Positions 59,971 to 64,000 of a DNA stretch of 64,000 bases are shown piece after piece. How positions within the stretch are numbered: the first letter of the stretch is position 1; each line of letters opens with the position of its first letter. A model generated the notes under the pieces. The model was given only the letters and a program-made list of their open reading frames with translations. It ran no database searches and had not been told where the DNA came from. Source of the DNA: a bacterium 1XD21-13 (lineage in GTDB: Bacteria; Bacillota; Clostridia; Lachnospirales; Lachnospiraceae); assembly GCA_009917555.1 (NCBI GenBank), contig QZDX01000014.1:56388-120387 (forward strand), written 5' to 3'. The position numbers were made by a program, and so were the translations under genes.

Positions 59971-61211
59971 TGGTTCGGATTCGTCCCTTTCGGGGAATAC
60001 GTCCTGCCAGGGGAAAGGAGGCGCTGGTTGCGGCTCTTCCCTATGATGTGTATAGCCGTGAGGAGGCAAAGAGGGCAGTAGAGGGAAAACCTCTGTCCTT
60101 TCTTCGGATTGATCGCGCGGAGACACAGCTGTCGGAGGAAGTAGATACCTGTGATCCAAGGGTTTACCAAAAGGCAAAGGAATTATTGGAGGACATGGAG
60201 GAACGGGGGGATTTTGTACAGGACCCGGTTCCATGCTGCTATTTATATGAGCTGACCATGAACGGCCGCAGCCAGACGGGGATTGTGGCCTGTGCCTCTG
60301 TGGATGATTATTTGGAGGGGCGCATTAAGAAGCATGAGAATACCCGAAGGGAGAAGGAGGAGGACCGGGTGTGCCATGTGGATGTGTGCAGCACCCAGAC
60401 AGGTCCTATTTTCCTGGCATACCGGAATCAGCCGGCCTTGAAGGAGCTGACGGCAAAGGAGAAGGAGCAGGAGCCGCTGTTTTCCTTTGTGTCGGAGGAT
60501 GGGATTGGACACAGGGGATGGATGATCCGTGATTCGGAAACGCTTCAATGTATCCGAAAGGCTTTTGAGAGTATGGATGCCGTGTACATTGCGGACGGAC
60601 ACCACAGGGCTGCGTCAGCGGTCCGGGTAGGCTTGAAGCGCAGAGAGGCCCATCCGGGCTATACGGGGGAGGAGGAATTCAACTATTTTCTCTCGGTGCT
60701 CTTCCCGGATGATGAGTTGATGATTATGGATTATAACCGGGTGGTTCGTGACTTGAACGGGCTTTCCCCGGAGGAATTTTTAAAGCGGGCGGAGGAGATC
60801 TTTTCGGTGGAAAAGCTGGAGGGGCGAAAGTATCCAGAGAAAAAGGGTGAAATTGCCATGTTCCTTGCAGAGCAGTGGTATCTTCTGACCTTGCGGCCGG
60901 AATATGAAAGAGAAGATCCTGTGGAGGGCCTGGATGTGTCAATTCTTCAGCGGGAGCTTCTGGAGCCTGTGCTGGGAATCGGTGATCCAAGGACAGATAA
61001 GCGCATTGATTTTGTGGGTGGTATCCGCGGCCTTGAGGAGCTGGAGCGCCGGGTACATACGGATATGGAAATTTCCTTTGCCATGTATCCCACATCCATA
61101 GAAGAATTATTCCGTGTAGCGGACGCGGGACTTTTGATGCCGCCAAAGTCTACCTGGTTTGAGCCGAAGCTTCGCAGCGGACTATTTTTGCATGCTATTG
61201 AAATGTATTAG
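59970..61211 (+). CDS. DUF1015-family protein, possibly serine-linked
   Basis: A 413-residue cytoplasmic DUF1015 protein. Recognisable pieces are the N-terminus VRIRPFRGIRPARGKEALVAALPYDVYS, IADGHHRAASA at about 211-221 (DGHHR is the family hallmark) and FLSVLFPDDELMIMDYNRVV. The fold is thought to be related to ParB/SerK-like kinases; no member's reaction is known to me with certainty. It starts on the last base of serA (TGATG) and so belongs to serC-serA-DUF1015. Since no phosphoserine phosphatase is present, a role in phosphoserine/serine conversion is plausible but inferred. Confidence 0.85.
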   Translation: MVRIRPFRGIRPARGKEALVAALPYDVYSREEAKRAVEGKPLSFLRIDRAETQLSEEVDTCDPRVYQKAKELLEDMEERGDFVQDPVPCCYLYELTMNGRSQTGIVACASVDDYLEGRIKKHENTRREKEEDRVCHVDVCSTQTGPIFLAYRNQPALKELTAKEKEQEPLFSFVSEDGIGHRGWMIRDSETLQCIRKAFESMDAVYIADGHHRAASAVRVGLKRREAHPGYTGEEEFNYFLSVLFPDDELMIMDYNRVVRDLNGLSPEEFLKRAEEIFSVEKLEGRKYPEKKGEIAMFLAEQWYLLTLRPEYEREDPVEGLDVSILQRELLEPVLGIGDPRTDKRIDFVGGIRGLEELERRVHTDMEISFAMYPTSIEELFRVADAGLLMPPKSTWFEPKLRSGLFLHAIEMY

Positions 61212-61523
61212 CATATGGCTGAAAAAGTTGCATAAAGTGTATATTTTGCGGTTTTTCCGATAGAAGCCACAAGGGTATGAAGGAGGGAAATGCCCATGTT
61301 TTTTGCAAAAAACCCTTTATTTTGGGCATTTTCGCCGTGAGCTTTCGGGACAACCCAATATTTGTAAGAATTATCCCCAAAAACCCGAAAAATGCCAACT
61401 GAAAAGTGGCAAAAATGGAGAATTTATTTCCTCCCGTTGAATTTACAGGGAAAACAGGCTATAATAAATGCGATAAATTGAGTGTTTAAGTAATTTTTTT
61501 GATTAGCATAAGGGAGGACTATC
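61212..61523. other. Intergenic region: terminator and promoter
   Basis: Holds a hairpin AAATGCCCA (about 61289-61297)/TGGGCATTT (about 61322-61330), the probable terminator of the serine operon, and the promoter TTGAAT (61437-61442), 17-bp spacer, TATAAT (61460-61465) of the next gene. A 14-codon frame near 61295 with AGGAGG before it overlaps the hairpin and is not called. Confidence 0.65.
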
Positions 61524-61973
61524 ATGAGTGCTAAGAAAGTAACAGAAACAGAAAAAAAGGCAACACCTGCAAAGGCAGCCGAGAGTGTTTCTCCGAAGAC
61601 AACTGTAGCAGCAAAGGCACCGGTGAAGGAAGTGGAAGAAAAGGCAGCAGCACCGGCAAAGGAGGCGGCAGTGAAGGAAGAGAAGGCTCCGGCAAAGAAG
61701 ACAGCAGCACCTAAGAAGACTGCACCGAAGGCAGCAGCCAAGACGACCAAGACAGCGAAGACAGCAAAAGAGGCAGTAAGCCAGAACGTATATATTCAGT
61801 TTGCAGGAAAGGAAGTTAAGACCGGGGAACTGGTTGAGCAGGTGAAGGCTCAGTGGACCGCAGAGGGACACAGGGTGTCTTCCATCAAGAGTCTGGAGGT
61901 TTATGTAAAGCCGGAGGACAACGCTGCTTACTATGTGATCAATGGTAAGGAAAATGGAAAGGTTGATCTGTAA
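61524..61973 (+). CDS. Lys/Ala-rich protein with C-terminal DUF6465-like domain
   Basis: A 149-residue protein in two parts. Residues 1 to about 87 are a disordered, histone H1-like tail of Lys, Ala, Pro, Thr and Glu (repeated PAKK, APKK, AKT units). Residues about 88-149 form a compact domain (QNVYIQFAGKEVKTGELVEQVKAQW...SLEVYVKPEDNAAYYVING) that I take to be DUF6465-like, frequent in Lachnospiraceae. The tail suggests nucleic acid binding but is unproven. AGGGAGGAC precedes the ATG and a consensus promoter lies at 61437-61465; codon use suggests good expression. Confidence 0.8.
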   Translation: MSAKKVTETEKKATPAKAAESVSPKTTVAAKAPVKEVEEKAAAPAKEAAVKEEKAPAKKTAAPKKTAPKAAAKTTKTAKTAKEAVSQNVYIQFAGKEVKTGELVEQVKAQWTAEGHRVSSIKSLEVYVKPEDNAAYYVINGKENGKVDL

Positions 61974-61998
61974 GCAGGACAGGTGACAAATGATAAAA

Positions 61999-62036
61999 AC
62001 GCTTCGTACCTTTGGGTGTGAGGCGTTTTTTTGTTG
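61999..62036 (+). terminator. Terminator of the Lys/Ala-rich protein gene
   Basis: AAAACGCTTC...GAGGCGTTTTTTT: AAAACGC pairs with GCGTTTT, followed by a T run. Confidence 0.75.
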
Positions 62037-62042
62037 TGGGAT

Positions 62043-62107
62043 GCAGTTCATCCAGTATGTGGCAAAAGCTGCCCTCCGGCTTTTCCACCACATACTGGAT
62101 GAACTGC
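62043..62107. repeat. Perfect 20-bp inverted repeat upstream of the resolvase gene
   Basis: GCAGTTCATCCAGTATGTGG (62043-62062) pairs perfectly with 62088-62107, and AAAAGC (62064-62069) with GCTTTT (62079-62084) inside it. It lies between a terminator and the resolvase promoter region, so it is not needed for termination. Confidence 0.8.
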
Positions 62108-62220
62108 TATGAACATTTTGGCTCCGGAAGAAAATTTGCCGGACAGATGTCTCTTGGTGTGCCAGAATAATTGAGGGCTATATTTTATTTGAATGGCTTA
62201 ATACTTTTTGGAGGTTAGGT

Positions 62221-62826
62221 ATGGTGCAACAAAAGATGTATGGATACATCCGAGTATCCACAAGGGAACAGAACGAGGAACGGCAGAGGATTGCTTTGCT
62301 GGAGATGGGAGTGCCGAAGGAGAGGATCTATATGGATAAGCTTTCGGGCAAGGATTTTGAGCGGCCGGAGTATAAGAAGCTGCTGCGCAAGCTTAATCGT
62401 GACTCTGTGTTGTATGTGAAGTCTATTGACCGTCTGGGGAGGAATTATGTGGATCTCAATGAGCAGTGGCGGGTGATTACGAAGGAAAAGGGGGCGGATA
62501 TTGTCGTTATTGATATGCCGCTTCTTGATACGAGGCGTGAGAAGAATCTGATGGGGACCCTGATCAGTGATATTGTACTGGCGCTTCTTAGCTATGTGGC
62601 GGAGAGCGAACGGCACAACATCAGGCAGAGGCAGGAGGAGGGCATCCGGGCGGCCAGGCAGCGGGGGGTGAGGTTCGGGAGGCCGGCGAAGCCATTGCCG
62701 GAGAATTTTGAGGAGGCATATCAGAGGTGGAATTCCGGGGAGCTTATTGGAAAGCAGGCGGCAGTGCTTTGCAATATGCCTTTGTCTACCTTTTATAAGA
62801 GGGCGAGCCGGTTTAAGGAGGAATGA
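62221..62826 (+). CDS. Resolvase/invertase-type small serine recombinase
   Basis: A 201-residue small serine recombinase. YGYIRVSTREQNEERQ at about 7-22 holds the nucleophile Ser13, VLYVKSIDRLGRNY (about 61-74) and AESERHNIRQRQEEGIRAA (E helix) are the catalytic core, GVRFGRPAKPLPENF starts the C-terminal helix-turn-helix (about 155-200). It is of the Tn3-resolvase/Hin group and lacks the large C-terminal domains of the recombinase at 1502. GGAGG precedes the ATG. No transposase is visible; it may be a solitary domesticated invertase or resolvase. A perfect inverted repeat lies 115 bp upstream. Confidence 0.92.
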   Translation: MVQQKMYGYIRVSTREQNEERQRIALLEMGVPKERIYMDKLSGKDFERPEYKKLLRKLNRDSVLYVKSIDRLGRNYVDLNEQWRVITKEKGADIVVIDMPLLDTRREKNLMGTLISDIVLALLSYVAESERHNIRQRQEEGIRAARQRGVRFGRPAKPLPENFEEAYQRWNSGELIGKQAAVLCNMPLSTFYKRASRFKEE

Positions 62827-62831
62827 CAGCC

Positions 62832-62859
62832 TTGAAAAAGCGCTCTTATTTGGTATAAT
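62832..62859 (+). promoter_or_regulatory. Promoter of the AAA-ATPase gene
   Basis: TTGAAA (62832-62837), a 16-bp spacer, TATAAT (62854-62859), directly after the resolvase stop. Confidence 0.8.
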
Positions 62860-62920
62860 GGGAGTGTGGGTGAGAGATGATAAGGGGCTTACATCCGGGA
62901 ACGGAGAAGGGAAGGTATCT

Positions 62921-64000
62921 ATGGCAAGAACTGTGGGAATCGGGATACAGAGTTTTGAGAAAATAAGAGTGAATAATTGTTTTTATGTGGATAAGACACA
63001 CTTTATAAAAGAATGGTGGGAGAGTAGAGATGATGTTACCCTCATCACCCGTCCCCGTCGTTTTGGAAAGACATTGACCATGAATATGCTGGAGCAGTTC
63101 TTTTCCATTGATTATGCGGACAGAGGGGATTTGTTTGAAGGATTATCTGTCTGGGCGGAAAAAGGATATCGGAAGCTTCAGGGAACTTATCCGGTGATAT
63201 TTTTAAGCTTTGCGGATATCAAAGAAGGAAATTATCCGGACGTCAGGAGAAAGATGAATCAGATGCTGACAGGTCTGTATGTAAGATACCACTATCTGAG
63301 AGACAGCGATATCTTGACAGATGCTGACAGACGATTTTTTGATGGTGTTCGGGAGGATATGGGGGATGTAGAAGCGTCTATGGCGCTTCAGAAGCTGTCG
63401 GAATATCTGTTCCGTTATCATGGAAAAAGGGTAATTATCCTTTTGGATGAATATGATACGCCAATGCAGGAGGCGTATGTAAGCGGTTTTTGGGAGGAAA
63501 TGGTGTCATTCACCAGAGGGCTGTTTAACGCTGCGTTTAAGACTAACCCTTATCTGGAACGTGCTATTATGACAGGAATTACCCGGGTGAGTAAGGAATC
63601 CATTTTCTCGGATCTGAATAATCTGATGGTGGTGACCACCACCACCGATGCCTATGCGGACTGCTTCGGCTTTACGGAAGAGGAAGTGTGGAGGGCCTTG
63701 GAGGAATTCGGGCTTTCGGGAAAGCAGGATGAGGTTAAAAGCTGGTATGACGGATTTACCTTTGGGAGCAGGAGCGATATTTACAATCCCTGGTCGATTC
63801 TGAACTTCCTGAAGAGCGGGAAATTTTCCACCTACTGGGCTAACACTAGCAGTAACAGCCTTGTAGGGAAACTGATTCAGGAGGGCGGCATCGACATTAA
63901 GGTGGTTATGGAGGATCTTCTACAGGGTAGATCTTTTACAACAAAGCTTGATGAGCAGATAGTATTCAGCCAATTGGAGAACCGGGAAAGCGCTGTGTGG
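62921..64000 (+). CDS. AAA-ATPase-like / DUF1703 nuclease protein (partial)
   Basis: An open frame of 360 codons from ATG 62921 to the window end without a stop. The N-terminal domain is of the AAA-ATPase-like family (PF09820 type): IGIQSFEKIRVNNCFYVDKT, the P-loop-like RPRRFGKTLTMNML at about 47-60 and the Walker B-type VIILLDEYDTPMQEAY at about 170-185; RGLFNAAFK and TGITRVSKESIFSDLNNL follow. Full-length members have about 520-580 residues ending in a PD-(D/E)XK nuclease-like domain, which would lie beyond the window. GGGAAGGT precedes the ATG. Abundant and often multicopy in gut anaerobes; function not established. Confidence 0.9.
   Translation, partial: MARTVGIGIQSFEKIRVNNCFYVDKTHFIKEWWESRDDVTLITRPRRFGKTLTMNMLEQFFSIDYADRGDLFEGLSVWAEKGYRKLQGTYPVIFLSFADIKEGNYPDVRRKMNQMLTGLYVRYHYLRDSDILTDADRRFFDGVREDMGDVEASMALQKLSEYLFRYHGKRVIILLDEYDTPMQEAYVSGFWEEMVSFTRGLFNAAFKTNPYLERAIMTGITRVSKESIFSDLNNLMVVTTTTDAYADCFGFTEEEVWRALEEFGLSGKQDEVKSWYDGFTFGSRSDIYNPWSILNFLKSGKFSTYWANTSSNSLVGKLIQEGGIDIKVVMEDLLQGRSFTTKLDEQIVFSQLENRESAVW

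Noticed and set aside
61195..61398. 67-codon minus-strand frame after the serine operon
   Set aside because: No ribosome site or promoter, overlaps the end of the DUF1015 gene and a hairpin.
1..64000. tRNA, rRNA or replication origin
   Set aside because: No cloverleaf, rRNA stretch, or DnaA-box cluster was found on reading through the window; a tRNA search program was not run.

Overview
The window is one 64 kb stretch of a low-to-mid GC Firmicutes chromosome, most likely a gut Lachnospiraceae (Clostridia). The grounds are a six-subunit Rnf complex, spore genes (spoIIM, a SpoVB-like flippase, a PdaA-like deacetylase), recA-recX-rny, clostridial-type isc genes, strong AGGAGG ribosome sites and consensus sigma-A promoters. 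The genus cannot be fixed from the sequence alone. No rRNA, tRNA or CRISPR array was seen.

Layout. 1-1.4 kb: sugar kinase and rpiB. 1.5-3.3 kb: a large serine recombinase sitting in the Walker A codons of a truncated ABC ATPase gene. 3.5-6.6 kb: a two-component system and a membrane-anchored protein. 6.7-10.4 kb: small coiled-coil protein, VanY-like peptidase, queH, argH. 10.8-15.9 kb: Rnf operon in order C-DG(fused)-E-A-B. 16.1-18.6 kb: an AT-rich restriction-modification island (Dam-like methylase plus AlwI-type endonuclease). 18.8-22.2 kb: asd, a 30-residue membrane peptide, an M15 lipoprotein and a phosphoesterase. 22.4-28.4 kb: SOS-controlled recA-recX, rny, proC, spoIIM, xerD. 28.8-31.3 kb: DAHP synthase and a convergent flippase. 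31.5-36.1 kb: iscR-iscS-iscU-membrane protein-mnmA. 36.3-41.8 kb: PHP phosphatase, gapA-pgk-tpiA, M24 peptidase. 42-48.5 kb: oligopeptide ABC transporter with a cyclophilin. 48.7-51.3 kb: pgi and a polysaccharide deacetylase. 51.4-61.2 kb: leuB-ilvD-ilvB, an L,D-transpeptidase and serC-serA-DUF1015. 61.5-64 kb: DUF6465-like protein, a small resolvase and an AAA-ATPase gene running off the end.

The most unusual content is two families of dispersed structured intergenic elements. Family A (about 150-180 bp) lies directly upstream of rnfB, aroF, iscS, ilvD and serC, with tail-only copies near aroF, iscS/iscU and oppD. It folds into a long nested hairpin supported by compensatory changes between copies, then a small GC hairpin, then the AGGAGG that serves the next gene. 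Family B (about 100 bp) has fixed ends (ACAGTA ... TACGGAACT) around stems whose sequence differs completely between copies while pairing is kept. The B tail motif also recurs at the left edge of A copies, suggesting a modular system acting on RNA inside operons.

The gene set covers central carbon flow (pgi, gapA, pgk, tpiA), branched-chain, aromatic, serine, arginine, proline and aspartate-family amino acid synthesis, Fe-S assembly feeding tRNA thiolation (IscS to MnmA), and Rnf-based ion pumping.
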